NCBI GenBank assembly: GCA_963675955.2
Contig: CAXXVR010000002.1
Location: 1,054,001-1,118,000 of the forward strand
DNA length: 64,000 nucleotides
Direction: 5' to 3'
DNA from: Desulfocicer sp963675955
GTDB lineage: Bacteria; Desulfobacterota; Desulfobacteria; Desulfobacterales; Desulfobacteraceae
The notes under the pieces: model-generated
The model's database searches: none
Told to the model about the DNA's origin: nothing
Seen by the model: the letters and a program-made list of their open reading frames with translations, nothing else
Position numbers and translations under genes: made by a program
Part shown: piece after piece, positions 55,516-63,958 of the stretch
How the letters are laid out: each line of letters starts with the position of its first letter
Numbering within the stretch: position 1 is the first letter of the stretch

Positions 55516-55572
55516 CGGGTTTGGTCACAGTCCGACCCCACCCCAAAGAGGCCCACGCTGTGACCAAACCCG
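55516..55572. repeat. R4 hairpin with perfect 15-base stem
   Basis: CGGGTTTGGTCACAG (55516-55530) pairs perfectly with CTGTGACCAAACCCG (55558-55572) around a 27-base loop. The loop contains GACCCC, CACCCCAAA and GGCCCAC, as in the copy after thiD. It sits in the leader of the macroglobulin gene. A further R4-like GGTCCATGTTGTGACCA lies at about 55625. The rest of the gap 55489-55852 holds a candidate promoter for the next gene. Confidence 0.75.
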
Positions 55573-55658
55573 TGTATTCATTCAGGACTCCAGGGGATGA
55601 GTGGAAGCCCTCTTTGAGTAATTGGTCCATGTTGTGACCATGGTCATGTAGTTTGACC

Positions 55659-55687
55659 TTGACATGTGTGGATTGCTTGACTAAAAA
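55659..55687 (+). promoter_or_regulatory. Candidate promoter for the DsrE-like gene
   Basis: TTGACA (55659-55664) and TAAAAA (55682-55687) are separated by 17 bases, about 165 bases ahead of the gene. The -10 element is weak. Confidence 0.35.
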
Positions 55688-55852
55688 ATATCAATAGAAA
55701 TGAGAATTAGCTCATAAACAATAACAGTCAACGGATGGTAACGGGTCAAAAAATATTCGGTTCAAGGGAAATAAATGCCCTTGGTTTTACATTCCATGCA
55801 TGTTTAAATACCAGAAATTTAAGGCCGATTACAATCAAAAAGGAGTTAAGTT

Positions 55853-56203
55853 ATGCAAAATTTTCTGTTTGTTCTCAGTAAAGACGACAACGAAGCTGCC
55901 ACAAGATGTTTTCAATTTGCCAAAATTGCCCATTCAAAGGGGCACCATGTGGATATGTTCTTCATTGACGGAGGCGTTATGTGGGCAGATAAGGACAGAG
56001 ATCTGAGCATCAAAACCATCACAGGCGATTGCCCGGCAGATTACCTTCCCTATCTGGTGGAAAAGGAGGTGACAACGGGTATCTGTACCCCCTGTGCCAA
56101 AAATCGTAAATTGGATGAGGCATCTTTTTTCAGCAACATGCAGCTGGATGGTGGACCGCATCTGATTGACATGGCAGCCGAGGCAAAGGTTTTTAATTTT
56201 TAA
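55853..56203 (+). CDS. DsrE-family sulfur-relay-like protein
   Basis: A 116-residue DsrE/F-like protein: VLSKDDNEAATRCFQFAKIAHSKGHHVDMFFIDGGV is the characteristic N-terminal strand-helix-strand. Three cysteines (in GDCP and in GICTPC) could carry sulfur or bind metal; the CTPC pair resembles that in some DsrE paralogues of sulfate reducers. It is monocistronic with strong AAAGGAG, a candidate promoter and a clear terminator. It is not next to dsrAB genes, so a link to dissimilatory sulfur metabolism is only inferred. Confidence 0.85.
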   Translation: MQNFLFVLSKDDNEAATRCFQFAKIAHSKGHHVDMFFIDGGVMWADKDRDLSIKTITGDCPADYLPYLVEKEVTTGICTPCAKNRKLDEASFFSNMQLDGGPHLIDMAAEAKVFNF

Positions 56204-56253
56204 TCGCCCACTCCAGCCAGAACCATCGCAACGCAATTTGTGCACTAAAAGAG

Positions 56254-56298
56254 AAAACCACCTTGTATCGGGAGAATTAACCGGCCAAGGTGGTTTTT
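56254..56298 (+). terminator. Strong intrinsic terminator of the DsrE-like gene
   Basis: AAAACCACCTTG (56254-56265) pairs perfectly with CAAGGTGGTTTT (56286-56297), followed by TT. The arms have 12 pairs and A/T-runs on both sides, so it could terminate in both directions. Confidence 0.8.
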
Positions 56299-56375
56299 GG
56301 AATTCCGTGGAATTCCGGGGAATTCCGTTAATTCCGGGGACACCATACTTGGAATTACGGGGACACCATACTTAA
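56298..56375. repeat. REP-like GGAATTCCG / GGGGACACCATACTT repeats
   Basis: The heptamer-like AATTCCG occurs four times in a row, followed by two direct copies of CGGGGACACCATACTT, each preceded by an AATTxCG. Sequences of this GGGGACA...ACTTAATT type are often found beside REP-associated tyrosine transposase genes, but no transposase is present here. It is probably a solitary remnant. Confidence 0.6.
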
Positions 56376-56490
56376 TTATGACAGTCGCTGACCCTGTTTT
56401 CATCAAGCCCGTGCAGACCAATGGGTCAGCCTTATGTTGTATGGGCTTGGTCATAGCATGGGCTACTCACCACAATTGTTGGGTCAACGG

Positions 56491-56576
56491 GGTCAGGTTA
56501 GTGTTATTGGCGTTATCGACCACCGCCCGTGCAAAATCCAGAACAAAAGATAATGCCAATAACCCAAGCCTGAACC
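56491..56576. repeat. R2 palindromic repeat, copy a
   Basis: Left arm 56491-56517 and right arm 56549-56576 pair over about 27 positions; the part GTTATTGGC...GCCAATAAC is perfect and GTTATC pairs with GATAAT. The loop is 31 bases. A second copy at 59351-59436 has the same arm lengths and the same 31-base loop with different loop sequence. Preceded by GGGCTTGGTCAT, an R4-type motif. Confidence 0.75.
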
Positions 56577-56633
56577 ACCCCAAAATAGCCGATTTGCTGA
56601 CCAAGTCCTGTTATTTCGGCTTGATCACAGCAA

Positions 56634-57230
56634 TTACGTGATCAGGGAAAGGGCAATGCTGCACATGATAATGCCAATCAGTGTATCCAAAATTTGCCAG
56701 GCAGTGGGGTTTTTAAAAACAGGTGCCAGCATCTGGCCGCAAAAACTTAAAGTGAAAAACCAGAGAAAAGATGCAGATGCGGCTCCCACTCCGAAAAAAA
56801 GACGATTCTGTCCATTAAATTGCCCACCAATACTGCCGATGAGAAGCAGGGTGTCAATATAGCAATGGGGATTGAGCCAGGTCACCGCCATGGTGGTGGC
56901 AATGGCCGTTCGAAGACTGCATTTTTTTTCTTCTGTATTCAGCACATTCCCCTGGAAGGCAGATTGAAAGGCCTTGAATCCATACCAGAATAAGAATGCT
57001 GCACCACCCCAGGCCCCTGCTGCTGCCAGCCGGGGAGAGGATGCAATCACGGTGCCCACACCGGAAATACCAATGGTTATAAGCAGAGCATCACAGACGC
57101 TGCACATCAAGGCAATGAGCAAATGATGGTTTTTTCTGACTCCCTGTGAAAGTACAAAGGCATTTTGTGCACCGATGGCAACGATCAATCCGCCGCTGAC
57201 CCCCATTCCCTGTAAAAATGGTCCCCACAT
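56634..57230 (-). CDS. argO: LysE/ArgO-family amino-acid exporter
   Basis: A 198-residue membrane protein with six predicted helices and the LysE-family start GAQNAFVLSQGVRKNHHL and TWLNPHCYIDTLLLIGSIG. It exports arginine or lysine. AGGAGA precedes the start. It is divergent from argP, the same arrangement as argO with its activator in enteric bacteria, which supports this identity. Confidence 0.9.
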   Translation of the reverse strand: MWGPFLQGMGVSGGLIVAIGAQNAFVLSQGVRKNHHLLIALMCSVCDALLITIGISGVGTVIASSPRLAAAGAWGGAAFLFWYGFKAFQSAFQGNVLNTEEKKCSLRTAIATTMAVTWLNPHCYIDTLLLIGSIGGQFNGQNRLFFGVGAASASFLWFFTLSFCGQMLAPVFKNPTAWQILDTLIGIIMCSIALSLIT

Positions 57231-57347
57231 AGATTATCTCCTGAGTTTTTTCCCGTATATTTTCCATATAACCCGCATATAGCATGTGAATTTAAATAAA
57301 TAAAATTAATAGATTTTATTATAGATTAATTGTGTTAATAATAAGAC
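57231..57347. promoter_or_regulatory. argO-argP divergent regulatory region
   Basis: The 117-base space is AT-rich and contains the inverted repeat ATAAAAT-TAATAG-ATTTTAT (about 57300-57320) and a nearby ATTAAT...ATTAAT pair. These are plausible LysR-type binding sites for ArgP over both promoters. Confidence 0.45.
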
Positions 57348-58250
57348 ATGCTTGACTATAAACTTTTAGAGGCCTTTGAGGCTGTCATCAGGGAGGGTGG
57401 GTTTGAGAAGGCAGCCAGAGTAATTCACCTGACCCAGTCCGCCGTGTCCCAGCGTGTGAAACTCCTTGAACTGCAAATGGGGCAGGTGCTGCTCATTAGA
57501 ACGACCCCACCAGCGCCTACTCCGGCCGGTGGACGTCTGTTAAAACATTATCTTCAGGTAAAATTGCTGGAGAGCGATGTCACCCGGGAAATGGCCCCAG
57601 GTTCAAAGGGCAGTCTTGTTTCCCTTGCCATTGCCTTGAACGAAGATTCCCTTGCCACATGGTTTCCTCCATGCATTGCTCCATTTTTGAAGATGTATCC
57701 GGTACTCATGGACCTGCGGGTGGATGACCAGGAACAGACCCATCAATTTTTAAGTGATGGTCAGGTGGTGGGATGTATAAGTTCCCGGTCGGAGGCAGTA
57801 CAGGGCTGTACAGTCTCTTTTCTTGGGAGTATGAATTACCGGCTGGTGGCCACACCGGAATTTGCAAGGCAGTGGTTTCCCCATGGCCTGGATGCCCGGG
57901 GCGTTCAAAAAGCACCGGCAGTGATTTTCAATCGCAGGGATAAATTGCATGCCATGTTGTTGTCACAAATATTTAAGGGGGGGCTGCCCCAGATTTCAAG
58001 TCATTATGTACCGTCTCCAGAACAATTTGCCTGGATGATTGCATCGGGGTTTGGATATGGTATGCTGCCGGACCAGCAGCGTCTTAATCTGTTGAATGAG
58101 GGAGTTCTTGTGGATCTATGCCCCCATGAGCATGTTCGGGTTGACCTTTACTGGCACCGCTGGAATATTGCCTCTCCCATGATTGATGCCTTGACCCGGT
58201 GTCTGGAACAGGGGGCTGGGAAACTTTTGTGTGAAAATAACCCTAAATAA
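57348..58250 (+). CDS. argP: LysR-type regulator ArgP
   Basis: A 300-residue LysR-family regulator with N-terminal helix-turn-helix (FEKAARVIHLTQSAVSQRVKLLE) and an effector domain. It matches ArgP/IciA in the N-terminal ALIQLLEAFEAVI-like start and the domain layout. ArgP responds to lysine and arginine and activates argO. Divergent from the exporter gene. Confidence 0.9.
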   Translation: MLDYKLLEAFEAVIREGGFEKAARVIHLTQSAVSQRVKLLELQMGQVLLIRTTPPAPTPAGGRLLKHYLQVKLLESDVTREMAPGSKGSLVSLAIALNEDSLATWFPPCIAPFLKMYPVLMDLRVDDQEQTHQFLSDGQVVGCISSRSEAVQGCTVSFLGSMNYRLVATPEFARQWFPHGLDARGVQKAPAVIFNRRDKLHAMLLSQIFKGGLPQISSHYVPSPEQFAWMIASGFGYGMLPDQQRLNLLNEGVLVDLCPHEHVRVDLYWHRWNIASPMIDALTRCLEQGAGKLLCENNPK

Positions 58251-58374
58251 TCTGAAAAGCCTGTGACCTGGATCTGTCAATAAAATTGTTATGACCAAAC
58301 TCATTGTTCTTTGGGGGAAATGAATATGCAAAATACCATCCATAGTGTCTCTCCGGTTCATCTCATGATAGCCT

Positions 58375-58923
58375 TTATCCCCTTCGCCCACCCCGTAAAA
58401 AACCATACCCGGCCCCGATAAAACCACCGGCAAGGTGACTGAACTGTGAAATCCTGTCCACCTTCAGGGTCGAGATCACTTCGCTGCCGATGTAAAGGGT
58501 GGCAATGAGGATAAATGTCAGGGGAATCTCCTTTGATCTGATATTTGAAAATGAGCTTAGAAGAATAAGCATAAAGGCAATACCGCTGCCGCCGATCAGG
58601 GAGTTTGAGAACAAAAAAGCGTTTAACAGGGCGGTGGTGATGGCGGTGATAAATATCATTTCCAGCAGGGTGCCAGATCCGTATTTTTCTTCAAGTAATG
58701 GTCCCACCAGAAGGATGATCATGAAGTTTCCGATTAGATGGGACCAGTTAGCATGGGTGGCGATGTAAGAAAACGATCTGAAGTAAAAAATGGGGTTGAA
58801 AAAAGACAGCCGGGCCGGGGAGGAAAAATATCCGGACAAGATCCCGGTGCTGGAAAAAGCCAGAACACAGATGGAGATAATGGCATAGGTCAGAATCACC
58901 GGGGAATTGTATTTTATTTTCAT
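58375..58923 (-). CDS. Rhomboid-family intramembrane serine protease
   Basis: A 182-residue membrane protein of six helices. HANWSHLIGNF in the second helix, the catalytic GGSGIAF (S113) and SHLAGGFIGAGYG with catalytic H163 are diagnostic of rhomboid proteases. Its start is translationally coupled to the upstream DUF3820-like gene (ATGA). Substrates are unknown. Confidence 0.92.
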   Translation of the reverse strand: MKIKYNSPVILTYAIISICVLAFSSTGILSGYFSSPARLSFFNPIFYFRSFSYIATHANWSHLIGNFMIILLVGPLLEEKYGSGTLLEMIFITAITTALLNAFLFSNSLIGGSGIAFMLILLSSFSNIRSKEIPLTFILIATLYIGSEVISTLKVDRISQFSHLAGGFIGAGYGFLRGGRRG

Positions 58924-59171
58924 TGGCGGTAGCCCTTTTCTGTGGGGGATTGGCCCGGATGGAACAGGTATTCCAGGCCATTTCGTTTGATTTCATAAAC
59001 CGTCTGCAGTAAATTTCCTAAATTTCCTGCGGGAAATCCTTTGCGGGAAAACCACACCAGGTAGTCTTCCGGCAGGTCCACCAGTGGTACGCCTTTGTAT
59101 TTGCCAAAGGGCATTTTGGTGATTGACAGTTTGATGAAGTTTTTCTTATCGGGTGTGATGATAGTGCTCAT
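58920..59171 (-). CDS. DUF3820-family small protein
   Basis: A protein of 83 residues with MPFGKYKGVPLVDLPEDYLVWFSRKGFPAGNLGNLLQTVYEIKRNGLEYLF, a conserved DUF3820 match. The function of the family is unknown. ATG at 59171 is preferred to that at 59201, but ribosome binding sites are weak for both. It is coupled to the rhomboid gene. Confidence 0.85.
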   Translation of the reverse strand: MSTIITPDKKNFIKLSITKMPFGKYKGVPLVDLPEDYLVWFSRKGFPAGNLGNLLQTVYEIKRNGLEYLFHPGQSPTEKGYRQ

Positions 59172-59208
59172 TTTTAAATTCCAGGCTTGGTCATAACTCA
59201 TGAGCCCT

Positions 59209-59299
59209 AATCTCTCATTTTTTTATACCACATGTATTAGTTATGTATTAGTTTTAATTTTAAAGAAACACATTATGAGGTGGTAAATTGGAGAACTTA
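59209..59299. repeat. R3 palindromic repeat, copy b
   Basis: This copy starts CTAATCTCTCATTTTT and ends GGAGAACTTA, matching the 80-base copy at 30831-30910, with an extra 11 bases produced by a tandem duplication of ATGTATTAGTT. The terminal arms again pair. It lies at the head of the gap 59172-59753, before an R2 copy. Confidence 0.75.
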
Positions 59300-59350
59300 T
59301 GACTGACGAGGTCATAAGATGGGCCATTCATCATAATTGTTGCGTCAACA

Positions 59351-59436
59351 GGTCAGGTCTGTGTTGTTGGCGTTATCAAGCACGGCCTGTATAAAGGTCA
59401 AAACCAATGATAATGCCGATAACGAAAGTCCTGACC
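59351..59436. repeat. R2 palindromic repeat, copy b
   Basis: Left arm 59351-59377 (GGTCAGGTCTGTGTTGTTGG and CGTTATC) and right arm 59409-59436 pair with several G-T wobbles, and the loop is 31 bases as in copy a. Upstream AAGATGGGCCATTCATCATA links it to the fragment near 22705. The rest of 59437-59753 holds an R4-like ATCAAGCCCATTCTATG at about 59500 and no gene. Confidence 0.75.
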
Positions 59437-59753
59437 CCTCCCCGCTAATTGGGAACAAATTTGATGCATGGTATAAAAAAACGGCATGAATGGCAAGTAT
59501 ATCAAGCCCATTCTATGAATGATCTTCATCTGTTTTTTACTTGCCTGCGACTATCAGAGTTGATATGGTTTTTTTCTGAATATGAACACCCCGGCAGATA
59601 ATACCCGGTTGTAACGCTAAATAATAAGTTGTTTCGCAGCAGAATCATCTTGTTATCATATGGAAATTAAGGGGTGCACAAAGCTCACGTCCCGAGTATG
59701 GGTGATACCTTTAACCGGGGCAAATGGTGGTTTGCCAGATGGGAAGGTGGTTA

Positions 59754-60182
59754 ATGGAAAAAGACTCAATTTTATTTCAGCCCATTTCCGGAGAAAAAGA
59801 ATCTCTCTCGGCGGTTCGCAAGGCCTTTCGTGTGCCTGTGGCGGAAAGTGAAGATGTACAGGTGTTTTGCAAAGGCAAACAATGCACTGTCTTGAATATC
59901 AGCCTGGGCGGTGTCAGTATTGTCTGTGATGAGGTATTTGATGTTGAATGTGATGATGTTTATGGGGGGTGGGAATTAAGGCTGGGAGATATGCAATTGC
60001 GTGATTTGTCCGCCAGGGTGATCCATGTCACATCCATGGCATCGGGACGTTTTGTTTGCGGCATACAATGGGTTGATCTTGAAGAAACGCAAAAAGAAGC
60101 CATTGATAACGCCGTTGCCTGCATGAAAGCAAAGGTCCTTGGTAATAATGATCGTAATATTTCCCCTATACAAGATGTTTAA
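59754..60182 (+). CDS. PilZ-domain protein
   Basis: A 142-residue protein with the PilZ motif RKAFRVPV near residue 23 and ISLGGVSIV further on, the RxxxR and DxSxxG-type motifs that bind cyclic di-GMP (here R(K)xxxR and NxSLGG). ATG at 59754 follows GGAAGG. It is the first gene of a four- or five-gene operon with a small unknown, a ParA-like ATPase and a transporter fusion. It may link c-di-GMP to that system. Confidence 0.82.
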   Translation: MEKDSILFQPISGEKESLSAVRKAFRVPVAESEDVQVFCKGKQCTVLNISLGGVSIVCDEVFDVECDDVYGGWELRLGDMQLRDLSARVIHVTSMASGRFVCGIQWVDLEETQKEAIDNAVACMKAKVLGNNDRNISPIQDV

Positions 60183-60185
60183 AAC

Positions 60186-60506
60186 ATGACTGAAGAAAAA
60201 AAAGATATCATGAACAGTATCCTTTCAGATGCCGATGATGCATTGGCTGACAGGAGCAAGGATCTGGATTTTTTGATTTATCAATGTGGTGACGGAGTAC
60301 GGGGTGAAGGTGCGGGGCTGCCCGATACCCATGATCAGAAATCCATCAAGGTTTCCAAAGGCAATGTTTCTGTTGAAATCTGGGAGGGGCGTGCAAAAAT
60401 AAAAGTCAAGGTTTCCCCGGGAGCAGCTACCGGGATTTCCATGGAAAAAATTGCCACCATTGCCGTGGATGCGATTCTTGAGGCATTGAAAAAGGAAACA
60501 TCGTGA
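60186..60506 (+). CDS. Small acidic protein of unknown function
   Basis: A 106-residue protein without a family I recognise. The N-terminal half is acidic and helical (EEKKDIMNSILSDADDALADRSKDLDFLI), the middle contains a beta-rich KVSKGNVSVEIWEGRAKIKVKV, and the C-terminus is a helix. No membrane or signal segment. It starts three bases after the PilZ gene and its stop overlaps the ParA start, so translation is coupled. Confidence 0.7.
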   Translation: MTEEKKDIMNSILSDADDALADRSKDLDFLIYQCGDGVRGEGAGLPDTHDQKSIKVSKGNVSVEIWEGRAKIKVKVSPGAATGISMEKIATIAVDAILEALKKETS

Positions 60507-61444
60507 TGATTATTACCTGTCCCAAATGTTCTAGAAAACATCGGGTCAATCCGGATACCATCAAAACCTATATTGATGCCGGTCGGAATATTTCCGCCAC
60601 CTGCAGGGTCTGCAAATACAAATTTCCAGTGACATTGAACCAACTGGGAGAGCGGTTTGCCGTAAAAAGAAATCCCCCCGGCACAACGGCCAGAAAAATA
60701 TGTGTAACCCTCAGTAAAGGGGGGGTGGGGAAAACCACCACCGCCGTAAACCTTTCGGCAGGGCTGGCACTGGCCGGTTATCGGGTGCTGCTGGTGGACA
60801 CCGATACCCAGGGACAGTCTGCATATATTCTGGGAAAAAAGCCCGTGGCCGGCCTTACAGAACTTCTCACAGGGGAGTTGACCGCAGAAGAGTGTATTAT
60901 TCCTGCCCGGAACAATCTATGGCTTCTTAGTGGTGGGAAATCCCTGGCTGGTATCAAGCGTATTATTGACAGGAAGACTTTCGGAGCGGAATGGGCATTG
61001 GCAGAGGCCATGAAATCCCAGGATGAGCAATATGATTTTATCATTATGGACACCTCCCCGGGGTGGGATCAGCTCATTGTCAATGTTTTGTTTTATGCCA
61101 CGGAGGTGCTGGTGCCGGTGGCTCTGGAGGTGATGTCTCTGCATGGCCTTTCCGAATTCATGAAAAGCCTGGGAGCCATTCAGAAATATCGTAAAGAGGT
61201 GACATTGGAATACATTGTCCCAACATTTCTGGACTCCCGCATCAAGGGTCCGGAACGGCTGTACATTGAACTTAAAAAATTATACCCCGATTCCATGTGT
61301 AAGCCCATTCGTTATTGTGACAGCCTGTCCGAGGCCCCTTCATTTGGCAAGACCATTTTTGAGTTTGCCCCGGGATCAACGGCATCGGCGGATTACAGGG
61401 AGCTTGTCCGGCGGGTTTCAAAGACAGAAAAGGCCTTTGCCTGA
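60503..61444 (+). CDS. ParA/MinD-like ATPase with N-terminal zinc ribbon
   Basis: A 313-residue protein. Residues 1-40 have a zinc-ribbon (CPKCSRKHRV, later CRVCKYKF: C6, C9, C34, C37). The rest is a deviant Walker ATPase: KGGVGKTTT (K72 and K78), DTDTQGQS and DTSPGWD. ParA proteins position cargo such as plasmids, chemoreceptor arrays or envelope complexes. The first codon is GTG, overlapping the upstream stop; an ATG at 60506 follows. The zinc-ribbon fusion and the operon partners (PilZ, MFS-sensor) argue against chromosome segregation. Confidence 0.88.
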   Translation: MMIITCPKCSRKHRVNPDTIKTYIDAGRNISATCRVCKYKFPVTLNQLGERFAVKRNPPGTTARKICVTLSKGGVGKTTTAVNLSAGLALAGYRVLLVDTDTQGQSAYILGKKPVAGLTELLTGELTAEECIIPARNNLWLLSGGKSLAGIKRIIDRKTFGAEWALAEAMKSQDEQYDFIIMDTSPGWDQLIVNVLFYATEVLVPVALEVMSLHGLSEFMKSLGAIQKYRKEVTLEYIVPTFLDSRIKGPERLYIELKKLYPDSMCKPIRYCDSLSEAPSFGKTIFEFAPGSTASADYRELVRRVSKTEKAFA

Positions 61445-61447
61445 GAT

Positions 61448-63958
61448 ATGCAGTATACCTATAATAACGGCATAAAATTCAAATTAATAATCAGTTCCAT
61501 TGGCTTGCTTTTATTGGCCCTTGGTTTTAATACCCTGTTGAGTTTGAGTTCCCTTGAAGATATTTATGTGGGTTCCACCTTTTCCAAGTATTCCGCCATT
61601 GGAAGTGATTTAAAACGAAATATTGAAAAATCCCTTAAATTTGGAAAAAAACTGGATAAGTTTGTGGGGTTAAATGACCTGTTACAGAAAACCCGACAAC
61701 ATCTGCTGGACCAAGATATGCTGGCTTTGTCCAGGAATCTGAGGGGAAATGAAAATGCGCATCTGTCGGTTTCCGTGGCCTTGACAGATGATCAGATTCA
61801 TTACAGCACATCTTCCAGCCTGATTCATCAGAAACTGCCTCTGGCGGTGGCGGATTATTTCAAGTCCGTCTTTCAGACCCCGGCTACCCACATGGGTATT
61901 ACCCCCAATTATTATAAATGGAAAAACACCTTTTACATCGGACTGCCCATTGAAAATTCCCGGCAAAAAACACCGTTGGGTACCCTTGTCATTATTATGT
62001 CCGATGATAAGGTAAACGCCTTTATACATGATCTTTTCCTTGACAAACTCCAGCTGACGGGGATGATCCTTCTGGGGGTAGTGTTGCTGCTGTCCGGTTT
62101 TTTTTGGGGTGTTATTCCTTCCAGTCCCCAAAACACGACTTTTTCCAAGAAAAAAATTTCCGCTGTCATCCTTTTAATCCTTTTGCTGGCACAATTGTCT
62201 TTTTCATTGGTCAATACCAATTCTTTTAAAAACTGTTATCTTGAAATCACCCGGGAAAAAACCGCTGTTCTGGGCAGCCTTTTAAAGGAAGACATTGACT
62301 TTATGCTTGGTAAAGGCATTGCCATTGACCGGCTTTTCATGATGGAAAAAATGCTTGGAGAAATCATTGCCGTCTCCCCTGAATTAAGTGAGATTGTTTT
62401 GTATGATGCAAATATGCATCCCCTTTACACGGCGGACAAAACTAAAGTGTCCGCCATGGATAAAACCTATGAAAATGAATCTGCTGTCGATGTTTTTTCC
62501 CAGGCATGGAAGGTGTCGGACTATCATCTGCTGATACCCCTTAACGGCAAATCTGCCGTCACCGATATCGCCCCCAGTGATCCTGCCGGTTATATCACCA
62601 TCACCATTTCCAGAAAGGTTCTTTTATCGGAATTAAAAGAAATTATCATGGACGCCATCACCGTGCTTGTGATCTCGATTCTTTTTCTCATGGAACTTCT
62701 GGTCATTGTTTTTCAGTATTTTGCAAGGGAGATGACCGCAGCAGGCAGAGTATTTAAGGTGCATTACACGGCCATCCGGCCAGCGGTATTTTTATATTTC
62801 TTTGGCCAGACCATTTCCGTTTCTTTTCTGCCCCTTTACATGGAACAGCTGTACCAGCCTTTCTGGGGGTTATCCCGGGAAGTGATCATGGGATTGCCCA
62901 TCTGTACCACCATGCTATTCGGGGGGATTTCGCCACTCGTTGCCGGACCCTGGGTGGATAAACGTGGCTGGCATGAATCTTTTTTTGCCGGGCTTTTGTT
63001 GACGGCGGCAGGCTTTGTCTATACCTGGCTGGCTCCCAATGCCGTCCATCTGATTATTTCCCGGGCCTTTGTGGGCTTCGGGTATGGGCTTACCTTCATG
63101 GCTGCCAACGGGTTTGTGGTGGCATACACCGATGACAACAGCAAAAGTCAGGGGTTGACCCGCCTCATTGCCGGGTGTTATTCCGGCTATATCTGCGGCA
63201 GTTCCACCGGGGGGATGCTGGCGGACAGTATCGGTTACAACGCTGTTTTTATTGTGGGGGCGGTGATTATCTGTTTATCGTTTATCTATGCCATGATTTT
63301 TTTGAAACCGGCCATGGCTCACCCGGAGGTTGCGGGCATGGATGCTCTAGAAAAGCCGACATTGGGGATGGGCCAGCTGTTACGGTTTATTACCAACCCC
63401 GCTATTCTGGCCGTGTGCTTTCTGGTTATTCTGCCCACTTCCATGATTGCCGTGGGATTTTTAAATTATTTTATTCCCATATACATTGATCGCATTGGGT
63501 CCACCCCCTCACACATTGGCAGGCTTTTAATGATACATGGCCTGTTCTTTATTTATATTGCCCCTATTTTCAGCAAATACATTGATCAATCCGGCTTTAA
63601 AGCCCGTTATATTTTTTTAAGTGGTGTTATCAGCAGTCTTGCTCTGATGGTATTTTATTTTTATGGTGGCATGATGGCCGCAGTGTTGTCCGTGCTGATT
63701 CTGGGTCTGGCAGGCAGTTTCGAGGCGGCAACGCCCTATGTGCTGGGGCTTAAAATTACAAAAAAACTGGGCAGTGCAAAGGCCATTGCCATTTTATCCT
63801 CTGTGGAAAAACTGGGACAGGTGCTGGGTCCCATTATTTTTGGCTGGTTGATTCTGGGAAAGCCTGGCAATACCTCTATTTACTACATGGGCATTGCCTG
63901 CTTTGTCATTGCCTTGTTATTTTATGTGATCAGCTGTCGTAAAGTCGATGCAGTCTGA
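61448..63958 (+). CDS. Fusion of periplasmic sensor domains with a major facilitator transporter
   Basis: An 836-residue membrane protein. Residues 9-30 form a membrane helix, about 31-205 a periplasmic sensor-like region, helices follow near 207-226 and 238-262, then a second periplasmic region (about 263-407). The C-terminal 400 residues are a major facilitator with twelve helices (IRPAVFLYFFGQTISVSFLPLYMEQLY, GGISPLVAGPWVDKRGWHESFFAGLLLT, SRAFVGFGYGLTFMAANGFVVAY). The order resembles a receptor fused to a transporter. No kinase, HAMP or cyclase domain lies between. It follows the ParA gene by three bases. Confidence 0.85.
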   Translation: MQYTYNNGIKFKLIISSIGLLLLALGFNTLLSLSSLEDIYVGSTFSKYSAIGSDLKRNIEKSLKFGKKLDKFVGLNDLLQKTRQHLLDQDMLALSRNLRGNENAHLSVSVALTDDQIHYSTSSSLIHQKLPLAVADYFKSVFQTPATHMGITPNYYKWKNTFYIGLPIENSRQKTPLGTLVIIMSDDKVNAFIHDLFLDKLQLTGMILLGVVLLLSGFFWGVIPSSPQNTTFSKKKISAVILLILLLAQLSFSLVNTNSFKNCYLEITREKTAVLGSLLKEDIDFMLGKGIAIDRLFMMEKMLGEIIAVSPELSEIVLYDANMHPLYTADKTKVSAMDKTYENESAVDVFSQAWKVSDYHLLIPLNGKSAVTDIAPSDPAGYITITISRKVLLSELKEIIMDAITVLVISILFLMELLVIVFQYFAREMTAAGRVFKVHYTAIRPAVFLYFFGQTISVSFLPLYMEQLYQPFWGLSREVIMGLPICTTMLFGGISPLVAGPWVDKRGWHESFFAGLLLTAAGFVYTWLAPNAVHLIISRAFVGFGYGLTFMAANGFVVAYTDDNSKSQGLTRLIAGCYSGYICGSSTGGMLADSIGYNAVFIVGAVIICLSFIYAMIFLKPAMAHPEVAGMDALEKPTLGMGQLLRFITNPAILAVCFLVILPTSMIAVGFLNYFIPIYIDRIGSTPSHIGRLLMIHGLFFIYIAPIFSKYIDQSGFKARYIFLSGVISSLALMVFYFYGGMMAAVLSVLILGLAGSFEAATPYVLGLKITKKLGSAKAIAILSSVEKLGQVLGPIIFGWLILGKPGNTSIYYMGIACFVIALLFYVISCRKVDAV

